Of a DNA stretch of 64,000 nt, positions 33,341 through 44,500 are shown piece after piece. Each line of letters opens with the position of its first letter. Within the stretch, counting starts at the first letter, position 1. The notes under the pieces were generated by a model. The model had not been told where the DNA came from. It saw nothing but the letters and a program-made list of their open reading frames with translations, and searched no databases. Position numbers and translations under genes: made by a program. Origin of the DNA: Chitinophaga sp. HK235 (GTDB lineage: Bacteria; Bacteroidota; Bacteroidia; Chitinophagales; Chitinophagaceae); assembly GCF_018255755.1 (NCBI RefSeq), contig NZ_CP073766.1, positions 124,001 to 188,000 on the forward strand, written 5' to 3'.

Positions 33341-36300
33341 GCAGGCTATCCATGACCGGATCAATCAGTCCCGGGCTTATTTTTCCGTCGATAAAAACGT
33401 GGTGGAATTGGTAGAGGCACACCGGACAGCCAACGCAACTGACGTAGCCATCAGGGATGGCGACGAAACGCGCACGTACGCTGATTTGTCAGCTAATTCC
33501 AACCGGCTGGCCCATTATCTTTCGGAGCAACATGCATTGGGAAAAGGTCATTTGGCGGGTGTGATGATGCCCCGGTCTATTCAGATGCCGGAAACCATCC
33601 TCGCTGTCTGGAAAACAGGCGCGGCCTACGTCCCCATGGGCACCGATCTTACCGACACCAGTCTGGCGCAGATCATCCGCAATTCGGGGCTGAAAGTGAT
33701 AGTGGTCAATACCGGCGAAGCGCTGGCGCAATTGTCCAGGCTGGATATAGCCGCTGCCGTAGTATATCTGAACGAGGAACGGGAACGGATCAACGTTTGT
33801 CCGGACACGCCACTGAATACAGTCATACATCCCAACGACCTGGCATACGTGATCTACACCAGCGGCTCGACAGGCGAGCCGAAAGGCGTCATGATCGAAC
33901 ACTTCGGGATGGTCAATCATATCGGCGCCAAGATTACAGAGATCGGTATTAAAAAAGGGGGTATCGTGGCGCAAAATGCGCCGCATACATTTGATATTTC
34001 TGTCTGGCAGTTTTTTGCCCCGCTGGTGGCAGGCGCACAATGTCTCATCTACAACGAGGAGGAAATCCTCAACATAGGCCACTTTATCGCCAAAACAGTG
34101 GAAAACAAAGTGAATGTACTGGAGCTGGTACCTTCCTACCTGCTGGAGATGCTGCACTATATGGAAGCAGCAGTGGAGAAACCACATTTTGCGCTGCTGT
34201 CTTTAATACTGAATGCAGAAACGTTGACGCATTCCATGGTGAGCAGATGGCTGGCCCTTTACCCCGGTATTCCTATTATCAATACCTACGGGGCAACGGA
34301 GGTTTCAGATGATATCTGCCATTACTTCATGACCAGCGTTCCCGGCTCTTTTACCGTGCCGGTAATGTATGATCCTATCCAGCATGTGGAGGTTCATCTG
34401 GTCAATGATAATTTCGAAAGAGTACCTGTTGGCGTAAAAGGAGAGATTTTACTGGCCGGCCCCACTGTAGGGAAAGGGTACTTAAACAACGAAGAAAAAA
34501 CAAAAGCTGCCTTTCTGGCTGGTCCGATTGCGGGCGTTACCCGTCAGGAGCGGGTATACAGAACCGGTGATATCGGCAGGCTGACGGCCGGCGGAACGCT
34601 GGAGTTTATAGAACGTGTAGACAGCCAGGTGAAGATCCGTGGCCACAGAATTGAATTAGGTGGTATAGAGAATATTATCAACACCATTCCGGAGGTTAAG
34701 AACTCCAAAGCTATCGCCAATACTGCAGATCAGTATATTGTGCTCTATTACATGTCGGAAGCGGCGATAGACAAAGATGTGCTGGATGATGCATTGTTAT
34801 CGAAGCTACCGAGGTACATGTTGCCCGCCATCTATATCCATTTGACAGAATTCCCATTGACCCCTAACGGGAAGATAGATAAAAAGGCGCTGCCCGATCC
34901 GGAGCAGTTCGAACTGGCAGCGGGTGGCGCGACCTATGTAGCGCCGCGAAACGAAACGGAAGAAAAGCTGGTGGCTATTTGGCAGGAGGTGCTCGGGAAA
35001 GAAAAGGTGGGTGTCATGGATGATTTCTTCAGCCTCGGAGGGCACAGCCTGAAGATGATGAGGCTCACCGGCAGCTACCATAAAGTTTTTAATGTGAAAG
35101 TTGAGCTGGCGGACCTGTTTGCAAACACTACGCTGGAATCGCATGTGGACCTGATTGCCGGTGGCAGCGAGGAACGTTATACTCCCATTCCTTTGGTGGA
35201 TAAGGCTTCCGCCTATCCGCTTTCACCGGCTCAAAAGCGTTTATGGCTGGTACAGCAACTGAATCCTTCCACCACCTCGTATAACATTTATGCAGAGCGG
35301 CAGTTACAGATGACTGCGGAGGAGTTTGCCGCTGCTCTGAAAGTGCTGGTGGAAAGGCATGAGATATTACGGACGAAGTTTGTGGAAGAAGATGGCGAAC
35401 CGCGACAGGTGATTATACCAGTGGAACAAGCCATTTGGGACCTGCCGGTAGCAGATGATGTGTATCAGGCTGCGGAGGCGCTGAAACGGCATGTGTTTGA
35501 CCTGTCGTCCTGGCCATTGTTCAGGTTGGCGGTACATCGGCAGGAAGGCGGTATCAGGTTGCTGTTCAATATGCACCATATCATCAGCGACGGATGGTCT
35601 ACAGATATTTTTGTCAGAGAGATCAATACCATTCATAACAGGGAAGCCGCGGCATTAACGCCGCTAAAGATACAGTACAAGGACTATGCAGCGTGGCAGA
35701 ATGCCGCCTTATCTGACGGGAAGCTGGATATGAGCCGGCAGTACTGGGTGTCAAAGCTGTCGGGGAATTTGCCGGTGCTTCGTCTGCCGGCGGATTATTC
35801 CTCCGAGGAGCTCCGCGAAAACAATACGGGAGCTTATACACTGTACCTTGACCAGTACGTAAAAGCATTGATCCATGATTTTGCTTTACAAAGGAAAATC
35901 AGTGTATTCAGTGTTTTAGCGGCTTGTTTTAAAGTGTTGTTATATCGTCTCACCGGAGAAAATGATATCATCATCGGGATGCCGGCAGCCAACAGGAACC
36001 ACGAAGATGTAAAAGACCTGATCGGCTTTTTCCTGAATACACTGATGCTGCGGGATCAGGTGGACAGTGAGCAGCCTTTCAATACACTGGCCGACGAAGT
36101 GGGAAAAACAATACTGGAAGGTTTAAAACATCAGTCGTACCCGTTTGAACTGCTGCTGGACGAATTAAATGTGGTAAGGGACCAGCATCATTTCCCTATT
36201 AGTTCCGTTTTCCTGAACATGCTCGATTTTAACGCACAGGAAAAGGAATATATCAGAGACTTTGAACCGGTTCATATCACCGCCGCCAGTGCGCCGAAAT

Positions 36301-38366
36301 TCGACATTGAATGTTACTTCAAAAGTTATGAAAACGGTATTTCATTGCAATGTGCTTACCGGCGTAACCTGTTTGAGCAACCAACGATCGCATACTGGCT
36401 GGAGGAGTATACGGCTATCGTAAAACAGGTGCTGGCATCTCCGGACATGCGCATCAAAAATGTTCATGTTTTTGATAAGGTGAAGTTTGAGCAGGAAAGA
36501 CCGGTTCCCAAAAACTCCTTTGTACCATTTGAAAAAGCGGCCATTCAACAGACCATCGTTTCAAGGTTTGAACAGCAGGTGGCGCGGACCCCACAGCAGG
36601 CGGCATTGGTACAGGGTGATAACGTCATCAGCTATCAGGAGTTAAATGCGAAAGCTAACGGACTGGCACACACTATTCTCTCCAAAAAACAAATAAAGGG
36701 AGAGCATATCGGCCTGTTGCTGGACCATGGTGCTCCCGGGGTTACCGGCATGCTGGGGGTTTTAAAGTCCGGCAACATCTACGTTCCGCTGGACCCCAGC
36801 CATCCTAAGGAAAGATTACGGCATATACTGGAGCATTCCCGGTGTAATGTCATCATAGCGATGGAATCAACCCTTGAATTGGCGGCATCCCTGTCTACAG
36901 CGGCCGACGAGCTGACCGTCATCCATTTTTCCCCGGATATTATTTCGCGGGATGACCGGCCTGATGTGGAGATTACACCCGAAAGCCCGGCGTATGTGTT
37001 GTATACTTCCGGGTCTACCGGCATACCGAAAGGAGTAGTGCAATGCCATAAAAACGTACTGCATTTCATCAGGCTTTATACGAATAACCTGCATATTGAT
37101 GCCGGCGACCGCGTAAGCCTGTTGCCTACCTATAGCTTCGACTCTTCCGTGATGGACATTTACGGAGCGCTGCTGAACGGCGCAACGCTGTATCCCTACA
37201 GCATAGAAAAAGAAAGTGTAGAGCATCTGAAGACATGGCTCGAAGCCAATGAAATCAGCATCCTTCATACGGTTCCCACCATATACCGGTATTTCCTCGA
37301 TACCTTAAAGGAAAAGGACGTATTACAGCATACACGGCTGGTAGTGTTGGGCGGTGAGGCGGTGTTTAAGCACGATGTTGACCTGTTTAAAAAACATTTC
37401 CCGGAAGAGGCCATCTTTATTAACGGTTACGGCCCTACGGAATCAACGGTTACCATCCAGAAATTCATAGATAAAACAACCCGGATCACCCATCGTAACA
37501 TCCCGGTGGGCGTGCCCTGTGAAGATACCACTGTCTATATCCTGAACGAGGACGATGAAAAAATGGGCATCTATCAGGAAGGAGAAATCGTTTACAAAAG
37601 CGATTATCTGGCGCTCGGATACCTGAACGACGAAACGCAGACCAATAAGGTGTTTACCCCTGATCCTATCACCAAAGAAGGCCGGGTATACAGGTCCGGA
37701 GATCTGGGGATGTGGATGCCCACCGGTGATATTGTGTTTACCGGCAGGAAAGACGGGCAGATAAAACTCAACGGTATCCGTATTGAACTGCCTGAAATAG
37801 AGCAGCACCTGCTGAAAATTACAGGTATAGAAGAAGCCATCGTACTCAAAAAAGTACTGAAAGGCGCCGAGAGACTGGTCGCTTACATAAGAGGCGAAAG
37901 GGAGTTAAACATCAGGGAAATAAAACTATCCCTTTCGCAGTCCCTGCCCGTGTATATGGTGCCTGCCCATTATGTCTTTCTGGACAAATTCCCGCTGACG
38001 GCCACCGGCAAGATCAGCAGGAGGGATTTCCCAGAACCGGCGCCGGAGGAAGAAACCATGAGTCTCCCCGAAAACCCGGTGGAAGAAAGGCTGGCACAGC
38101 TATGGAGCGAAATATTAAAAACAGACCCCTCAACGGTAAGAACAGATCAGGGCTTATTTACCATGGGAGGTAACTCGATACAGATCATCCGGCTCAAAAA
38201 CAAAATTCAGAAAGATGAATTGCTGGGCGTTCAATTATCCCTTAAAGACTTTTTCCCGGACCCCACCATTAAAAGCCTCGCCCGTGTTATTCAGCTGGCC
38301 ACCAGACTGAAAGGCATGGAGGGTATGGAAATTCAAAATGAATTTGAAAATGAAAGCATTATCTAA
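32631..38366 (+). CDS. Two-module NRPS, half-C-A-T-C-A-T
   Basis: A 1911-residue synthetase. Residues 1-235 resemble only the C-terminal lobe of a condensation domain. Then follow A1 (250-755; YTSGSTGEPKG, TFDISVW), T1 (GGHS), C (860-1275, HHIISDG), A2 (1305-1800; YTSGSTGIPKG, YSFDSSVMD) and T2 (GGNS, 1810-1895). A1 reads DIWEINTDDK. It keeps Asp235 but shares Trp239, Glu278, Ile299, Thr322 and Asp330 with the two Asp235-less domains, so a side chain related to theirs, perhaps basic, is suspected. A2 reads DSMHVGGVTK, which I cannot assign. The working condensation for A1 must come from the terminal C of the 4010-residue protein upstream. The gene follows the CmlA-like hydroxylase by 14 bases and overlaps the next NRPS by 17 bases. 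The C-terminal tail is acidic (EFENESII). Confidence 0.96.
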   Translation: MNKDELLKRARNEDFWSMQLKKAGPGENRLFLNIEEVKNNAASSSEIIYLKESDTEKVRHLCNESDLLIYNFYATALHILFHFYGERKVIFLSPSTRLEETETTEKFFLMMDDIDMKESFKTLFSSRKESLLNAINHTVDRDAILALFDTRDYAGLQPVYALCVDGHVSDACKKLTQVIFHFNVSSSTPSLEIFCKRELYDEKMPELFGDNFNALLGQIISRIYEPVKDLNWMGSREQAIHDRINQSRAYFSVDKNVVELVEAHRTANATDVAIRDGDETRTYADLSANSNRLAHYLSEQHALGKGHLAGVMMPRSIQMPETILAVWKTGAAYVPMGTDLTDTSLAQIIRNSGLKVIVVNTGEALAQLSRLDIAAAVVYLNEERERINVCPDTPLNTVIHPNDLAYVIYTSGSTGEPKGVMIEHFGMVNHIGAKITEIGIKKGGIVAQNAPHTFDISVWQFFAPLVAGAQCLIYNEEEILNIGHFIAKTVENKVNVLELVPSYLLEMLHYMEAAVEKPHFALLSLILNAETLTHSMVSRWLALYPGIPIINTYGATEVSDDICHYFMTSVPGSFTVPVMYDPIQHVEVHLVNDNFERVPVGVKGEILLAGPTVGKGYLNNEEKTKAAFLAGPIAGVTRQERVYRTGDIGRLTAGGTLEFIERVDSQVKIRGHRIELGGIENIINTIPEVKNSKAIANTADQYIVLYYMSEAAIDKDVLDDALLSKLPRYMLPAIYIHLTEFPLTPNGKIDKKALPDPEQFELAAGGATYVAPRNETEEKLVAIWQEVLGKEKVGVMDDFFSLGGHSLKMMRLTGSYHKVFNVKVELADLFANTTLESHVDLIAGGSEERYTPIPLVDKASAYPLSPAQKRLWLVQQLNPSTTSYNIYAERQLQMTAEEFAAALKVLVERHEILRTKFVEEDGEPRQVIIPVEQAIWDLPVADDVYQAAEALKRHVFDLSSWPLFRLAVHRQEGGIRLLFNMHHIISDGWSTDIFVREINTIHNREAAALTPLKIQYKDYAAWQNAALSDGKLDMSRQYWVSKLSGNLPVLRLPADYSSEELRENNTGAYTLYLDQYVKALIHDFALQRKISVFSVLAACFKVLLYRLTGENDIIIGMPAANRNHEDVKDLIGFFLNTLMLRDQVDSEQPFNTLADEVGKTILEGLKHQSYPFELLLDELNVVRDQHHFPISSVFLNMLDFNAQEKEYIRDFEPVHITAASAPKFDIECYFKSYENGISLQCAYRRNLFEQPTIAYWLEEYTAIVKQVLASPDMRIKNVHVFDKVKFEQERPVPKNSFVPFEKAAIQQTIVSRFEQQVARTPQQAALVQGDNVISYQELNAKANGLAHTILSKKQIKGEHIGLLLDHGAPGVTGMLGVLKSGNIYVPLDPSHPKERLRHILEHSRCNVIIAMESTLELAASLSTAADELTVIHFSPDIISRDDRPDVEITPESPAYVLYTSGSTGIPKGVVQCHKNVLHFIRLYTNNLHIDAGDRVSLLPTYSFDSSVMDIYGALLNGATLYPYSIEKESVEHLKTWLEANEISILHTVPTIYRYFLDTLKEKDVLQHTRLVVLGGEAVFKHDVDLFKKHFPEEAIFINGYGPTESTVTIQKFIDKTTRITHRNIPVGVPCEDTTVYILNEDDEKMGIYQEGEIVYKSDYLALGYLNDETQTNKVFTPDPITKEGRVYRSGDLGMWMPTGDIVFTGRKDGQIKLNGIRIELPEIEQHLLKITGIEEAIVLKKVLKGAERLVAYIRGERELNIREIKLSLSQSLPVYMVPAHYVFLDKFPLTATGKISRRDFPEPAPEEETMSLPENPVEERLAQLWSEILKTDPSTVRTDQGLFTMGGNSIQIIRLKNKIQKDELLGVQLSLKDFFPDPTIKSLARVIQLATRLKGMEGMEIQNEFENESII

Positions 38367-38545
38367 ACGCAGCGATATGCATCAACTATTAGAAGAATTA
38401 ATAGGAAAAGGTATATATATCGTTAGGGAAAATGACAACCTGAAAGTTAAATACAACGGAACGAAGCTGCCGGAAGATATCCTCTTTACCATCAGGGAAA
38501 ACAAGGAAAGACTCCTGGAATACCTTAGAAAACTGGAGCGTGTAA
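38350..38545 (+). other. TubC-type N-terminal docking domain
   Basis: About 65 residues with the TubC docking pattern: helix (LLEELIGKGIYI), short strands (RENDNLKVKYNG), then a helix (IRENKERLLEYLRKL). Such domains bind the C-terminal tail of the upstream synthetase and set protein order. The presumed partner is the acidic tail of the 1911-residue NRPS. Confidence 0.8.
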
Positions 38546-41500
38546 AATCGCAGGATGTGATAGATAAAGTGACGCCGCAGGATACCTATCCCTTGTCCTC
38601 GGCGCAGAAGCGGCTATGGATGCTCTACCAGATAGACGGTGAAGGAACGGCGTATAACATGCCATCAAAAGTGTTCCTGAACGGTGAATATGATATTGAT
38701 TGCTTTAAAAAGGCGGTGTATGCAGCTATCGACCGTCATGAGATACTGCGGACAGTATTTGTAACCGATGATGAGGACGGCGTCCGTCAGCGGGTGATGG
38801 ACAGGGAGGTATTGGGCTTTGAGATTGGTTATGCGGACTTTCGCGGAACAGAAGAGAAAGCAGCTGCTTATATTGACGCGGATGCCTACCGGCCTTTTGA
38901 TCTGGAACAGGGGCCTTTGCTGCGGGCGAGTTTACTGCAGGTGGCAGATGACCGGTATATTTTTTACTACAACCTGCACCATATTATCAGTGATGGATGG
39001 TCTATGGGAATACTGGAACGGGATGTTATCCGGTATTACGAGGCATTTATATCCGGAACGACGGTACGGTTACCGAAACTGCCGATCCAGTATAAAGATT
39101 ATGCAGCCTGGCAGTTGAGCCGGCTGGAGACAGAACAATACCGCGGCCATCAGGTATACTGGCTGGACAAGTTTTCCGGCGAACTGCCGGTACTGGATTT
39201 GCCGGCCTATAAATCCCGCCCCCGGGTAAAAACGGATAACGGGCAAAAGTTGTCTACGCCCATGCCGGCGGACGTAACGGCCGCATTATACCAATATTGT
39301 CGGGAGCGCGGCGGCAGTGCATTCATGGGATTACTCGCGGCATGGAATGTATTGTGCTACCGCTACACCTCACAGACGGATATCATCACCGGCACGCCGG
39401 TGGCCGGCCGCGAGCATTCTGATCTGGAAGATCAGATCGGGTTTTACGTCAATACGCTGGCACTGCGTAACCAGGTAAATCCTCAGGAAAGTTTTGATGC
39501 GTTCTTTGAACGGGTGAAAGAAAACACCCTGTCATCTTATGAGCATCAGCAATATCCTTTTGATCGTTTGGTGGAGGAGCTGGGGGCTACGCATGATACC
39601 GGCCGCAGCGCGATCTTTGATGTGATGCTGGTGCTACAGAATACAGAGGATAACAGGTCGGATGTGGAGATGGCCACCGACTGGCAGGACCAGATTAAAG
39701 ACCATGGTTATGATACTGCCAAATTTGATATTGACCTTACTTTTTACGAGATAGGGCACCGTATATACTTAGCCGTTACCTATAATACGGATGTGTATGA
39801 CCGGGAGATGATAGAACAGCTGATGGTACATTACAGAAGCCTGTTGGCTGCTTTGCTGGAAAATCCGGGTCAAAGCCTTGGCGCCGTGGAGTATTTGGCT
39901 GCAGCCGAAAAAGACATGCTGTTGAACACGTTTAACGCCACGACAGCAGACTTCCCGGCAGACAAAACGGTGGTGGATCTGCTGGCGGAGCAGGTAAGCG
40001 CCAACCCCGACAGTACGGCTGTAATATTTGAAGGCAGGGAACTGACCTATCTTGAGCTGGACCTACGCTCCAACCAGCTGGCGCATTACCTGAAGGAGCG
40101 CGGTATCCGGGAAGGGGAACTGGTACCGGTGTATCTGGAACGCTCCATGGAACTGATCATTGCTGTCTGGGCACTGTTAAAAGCCGGAGCGGCCTACCTG
40201 CCTATCGATACCAACAACCCGAAAGACCGTGTGAAATTTATGCTGGATGACAGCGGAGCCCGGTTTGTACTGAGCATGCCTACCCTGTTGTCAGCGTTTG
40301 AATTAGAAAACATTACGCCGGTATATGTGGAGGAGGCAAACTATCACGACCGTCCCGGTTATCCTGTAGCCGTCAAACCGGACCCCGGCAAACTGGTCTA
40401 TGTGATTTATACCTCTGGCTCCACAGGCCTTCCCAAAGGAGTGATGATCGGGCATCAGGCGTTGCTGGCCAGAATGTGTTTTTATAATCGGTTTTACGGT
40501 CTAAGGGGCGGGGACAGTGTATTGTTCTACTCATCCTTCAGCTTCGATGCGGCCATCGAAGAATATATACTGCCGTTTGTTTCCGGCGCCAGATGTGTGA
40601 TTGCCGGCACAGATTTCAATAATGAGTTGTTCGCCAATATCGTGGAGTATGTGGAGCGGTTCAGCATTACCAGAATTTTTACGTCACCGGTTTTATTACA
40701 GCATATCGTAGATGAACTGACAGAAGACGAGGTAGGTAGACTGGCTTCGTTGCGCCATATCATTTGCGGAGGGGAGAAGATAAGCGTCGAAACGGTGAAC
40801 GGTTTTTACCGGAAACTGGGTGTGTTGAACCATTGTACCTTATATAACGCCTATGGCCCAACGGAGAATACCAACGATTCAACGATTTTAAAGCTGGAAC
40901 ATAAAATATACCGGAGGATTTCCATCGGGAAACCGATAGAAAACACGACGGCATATATACTGGATGAGTGTAACAACCTGACGCCACCGGGCGTCGCGGG
41001 GGAACTACTGTTGGGTGGGGCAGGACTGGCCTTTGGGTATTTAAACCGTCCGGAGCTCACCGCGGAGCGGTTTATTCCTCATCCATTCTTGTCGGGAGAA
41101 AGGTTGTACAGGACCGGCGATGTAGGTCGCTGGCTGCCCGACGGAAACATCGAGTTTTTAGGCAGAAATGACAATCAGGTAAAGATAAGGGGATACCGGA
41201 TAGAGTTGGGAGAAATCGAAAATACCCTGTTAGACCAGGAAACGATTAGTCAGGCTGTTGTGATAGCCAGACAATATGAAGGCAGTACCCGGTTGGTGGC
41301 GTACGTGATCCCTAAAGGGGCCTATAAAAAGAGCGATATCCGGGAACAGCTGAAACGCCGGTTGCCGGAATATATGGTGCCGGGCATATTTGTGGAGCTT
41401 ACCGCCTTTCCATTAACCGTGAATGGTAAAGTGGATACGAAACGGCTACCGGAGCCAGGTGCGGAAGATGTATGTTCTGAGACTTATGAACCAGCCCAAA

Positions 41501-44500
41501 CCCCTTACCAGCAGCAAATCATTGATATCTGGAAAGACCTGCTCCGTCAGGAGCGTATAGGCATTAACGATAACTTCTTCAGCCTTGGAGGAGACTCCAT
41601 CATGGCGATACAAACGGTCAGCAGGGCCAAAAAAGCCGGCATCGCTTTAAAAGTAAAGGATTTATATACCTTCCAGACGATAAAGGAGCTGTCAAAGTCC
41701 ATCAACGGTGCGGTGAAGGCGATCAGCGAACAGGGCATACTGGAAGGCGAGGCGCCTTTACTGCCAATCCAGCAACATTTCTTTGAACAGGGATACGACA
41801 ACCCGGATCATTTCAACCAGTCGGTGTTGTTAACGGTGCCTAAACATATTACGATACCGGTTTTACAGGACGCCGTGGTGTTGTTGTTCCAACAGCATGA
41901 CGCTTTACGCTTACGGTATTTTCTGAAAGATGAAAAATACCACGGGATATATGATGCCGCCATTCCTGCGCTGGAAATAGAGACAGCGGGAACGGCAGCC
42001 GAAATTACCAGTATCTGCGAGGCATATCAAAAGAAAATTTCCATCAAAACCGGCAACCTGGCAAAATTTGTATTCATTGAAACGCCATCCGGCGATGCAG
42101 CCAACAGGCTGTTCATTTGTATACATCACCTGGGTATCGATGGCGTGTCCTGGCGTATCCTGACAGATGACCTTTCTGCTTACATACATACCCTGAAAGC
42201 GGGCCAAATAGTCAGCCCCGGCGCCAAGACCACCTCGTGCCGCCAATGGCAGGCACGGTTGAAGGAATATGCAGACAACTATCTGCTGAAAAATGAAGCG
42301 GAATACTGGAGCGGCATATTGTCCCGGGCAGAAGAGGTGCCACAGGACTATGTATTTGAAGGAAAGTCAGCTCAAAGTTCCTTCCGTATTCAGCATGTTA
42401 CGCTGTCTGAAGAAGAAACCGGCAGCCTTTTGCAGGAATGTAACGATGCATTCGGAACAGAAATCAATGATCTGGTGCTCGGCGCGCTGGCCATGTCACT
42501 GGCGGAAGTATTCCGGAAGAACCAGTTTGTCATCGGACTCGAAGGTCACGGAAGGGAACACCTGTATGATGATGTGGACATAAGCAATACCGTAGGATGG
42601 TTTACCACACTGTATCCGGTGCTGCTGGAAGCTTTTCCCGGCGATGTGGAAACGACGCTGGTGCAGACGAAAGAAAATTTAAGAAGCATTCCCCATAAAG
42701 GGATTGGATATGGCGTGTTGCGCTACCTGTCCGATCATGAACCGGTAAGGAAACGGCTGTCGAAAGATATTGAACAGGTGGTGTTTAACTATTTCGGTCA
42801 GATCGGCCTGGAGACAGCATCGTCAGAACAAATACTGGGCATCGCCAGAGAACATAAAGGGACTGAGATCGGTGAAGAAAATCAGCACAACGGAAAAATT
42901 TCCATTAACGGGCTGGTAGTAAACAACTGCCTGAAGATAAGTATCAGCTACGATACCAACCGGTATGCGGAGGAAACGATAACTGCGCTGGCAGAGCTTT
43001 ACAGGCAAAGTTTGCAACAGATCATCTCTTTGTGTAAAGCGGCTGCAGTTGTTACCAAAACGCCTGCCGACTACGGTGTGAACGGTATCGTGTCTTACCG
43101 GGATTTAAAACAGTTCATAAAGGAGCAGCATGTTTCCGACCTGTACAGACTTAGCCCCTTGCAGGAGGGAATGCTTTTCCACAGCCTGTTTGACAATGAT
43201 CCGCATGCCTATATTTCCCAGACAAGCCTCGATTGGCACGGGGAGTTCAACGAGTCCGCATTTATACAGGCATGGGAATATGTGGCGGCAAAACACAGCA
43301 TCCTGCGGACGTCTTTCCATATTGCGCCATTTGATGCCCCGGTGCAATGCGTACATGAGAAAATAACGCTGCCGGTAACCATACTGGACTATACTGATAT
43401 GGATGACCGGACAAAAGAGGAAAAGCTCAGTGAATTTCTTAAAATAGATGCCAGGACACCATTTGAACTGCATAAGGCACCACTGTTCAGGTTAACCGTC
43501 ATCAAAACCGGGCCATCTGTTGTGAAAGTGGTGTACGCTATTCATCACATGATTGCCGATGGATGGTCCAGCCCTGTCATTTTCAGTGAATGTTTCCGGG
43601 CTTATGAGCAGGCCGTGCAAAATGGCCATCTGCCAGCGCCGGAAAAAATTGACCACTATAAAGCGTATCTCGACTTCATCGAACGAAGAGATATCTCGAA
43701 GACACGGCACTACTGGCAGGAGCAGTTGAAACAGCTGGATACCGCCAGCCTGTTGCCTTTCTGTAATGATAAGGAAAGGAACAAGACCTTCGGTAATACC
43801 GCCCGCAGCTTTACAAAACAGGAGACATATGTGGCAAAGCTGGAGGCTTTTGCCCGCAAAAACAATCTTACTGTCAATACCATCGTTCAGGGGGCCTGGT
43901 CGTATTTGTTGTCCCGGTATGTTAATCATCAGACAGTGGTGTTCGGAACGGTAATTTCAGGCCGGTCCACCGAAATAGAAGAAGTGGAAAACCGGGTGGG
44001 ACTGTATATCAATACTATTCCCCTATGTACCACGTTGCACGAGGAAGAAGCGGTGACAACATGGCTGAACCGCCTGCAAATTGCGCAAACCACTTCCCGG
44101 GAAGAATACGGGCATGCGTCGCTGGCTGATATCCAGAAGCAGAGTCCTGTGAAGGGCATTTTGTTTGATAGCCTGCTGGTTTTTGAAAATTATCCGGTTG
44201 ACGCGATTAAGGCGGTCAAATCCAAGCTGGATATAGACAATGTCCGGGTGAAGCAGCAAAACAACTATCTGCTGACCATCTCTGCGAATCATTATCCGGA
44301 AAAAGCACTCAGCATCACTTTTGAATACAATTCAACACTGCTATCAGAAAGCATCATCGACATGATGGAAGGGCACTTCAAAGTTATGCTGGATGCTATT
44401 TTGGAAGAAACGAAGATCGGAGCGCTGGATTTGCTCACTGCTGCCGAAAAGGAAGAGCTGGTGCTTACTCATAATCAATCTGCTCAGGCGGTTGATGATA

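Noticed and set aside
33489..34187. Open antisense frame of 232 codons
   Set aside because: Shadow of the A1 adenylation domain of the 1911-residue synthetase; no start context or domain signal.
38338..38349. ATG at 38338 as the start of the docking-C-A-T-E protein
   Set aside because: Homology with the sister gene starts at 38350, where the sister has a stop codon two codons upstream of its ATG. The earlier ATG would add only MNLK.
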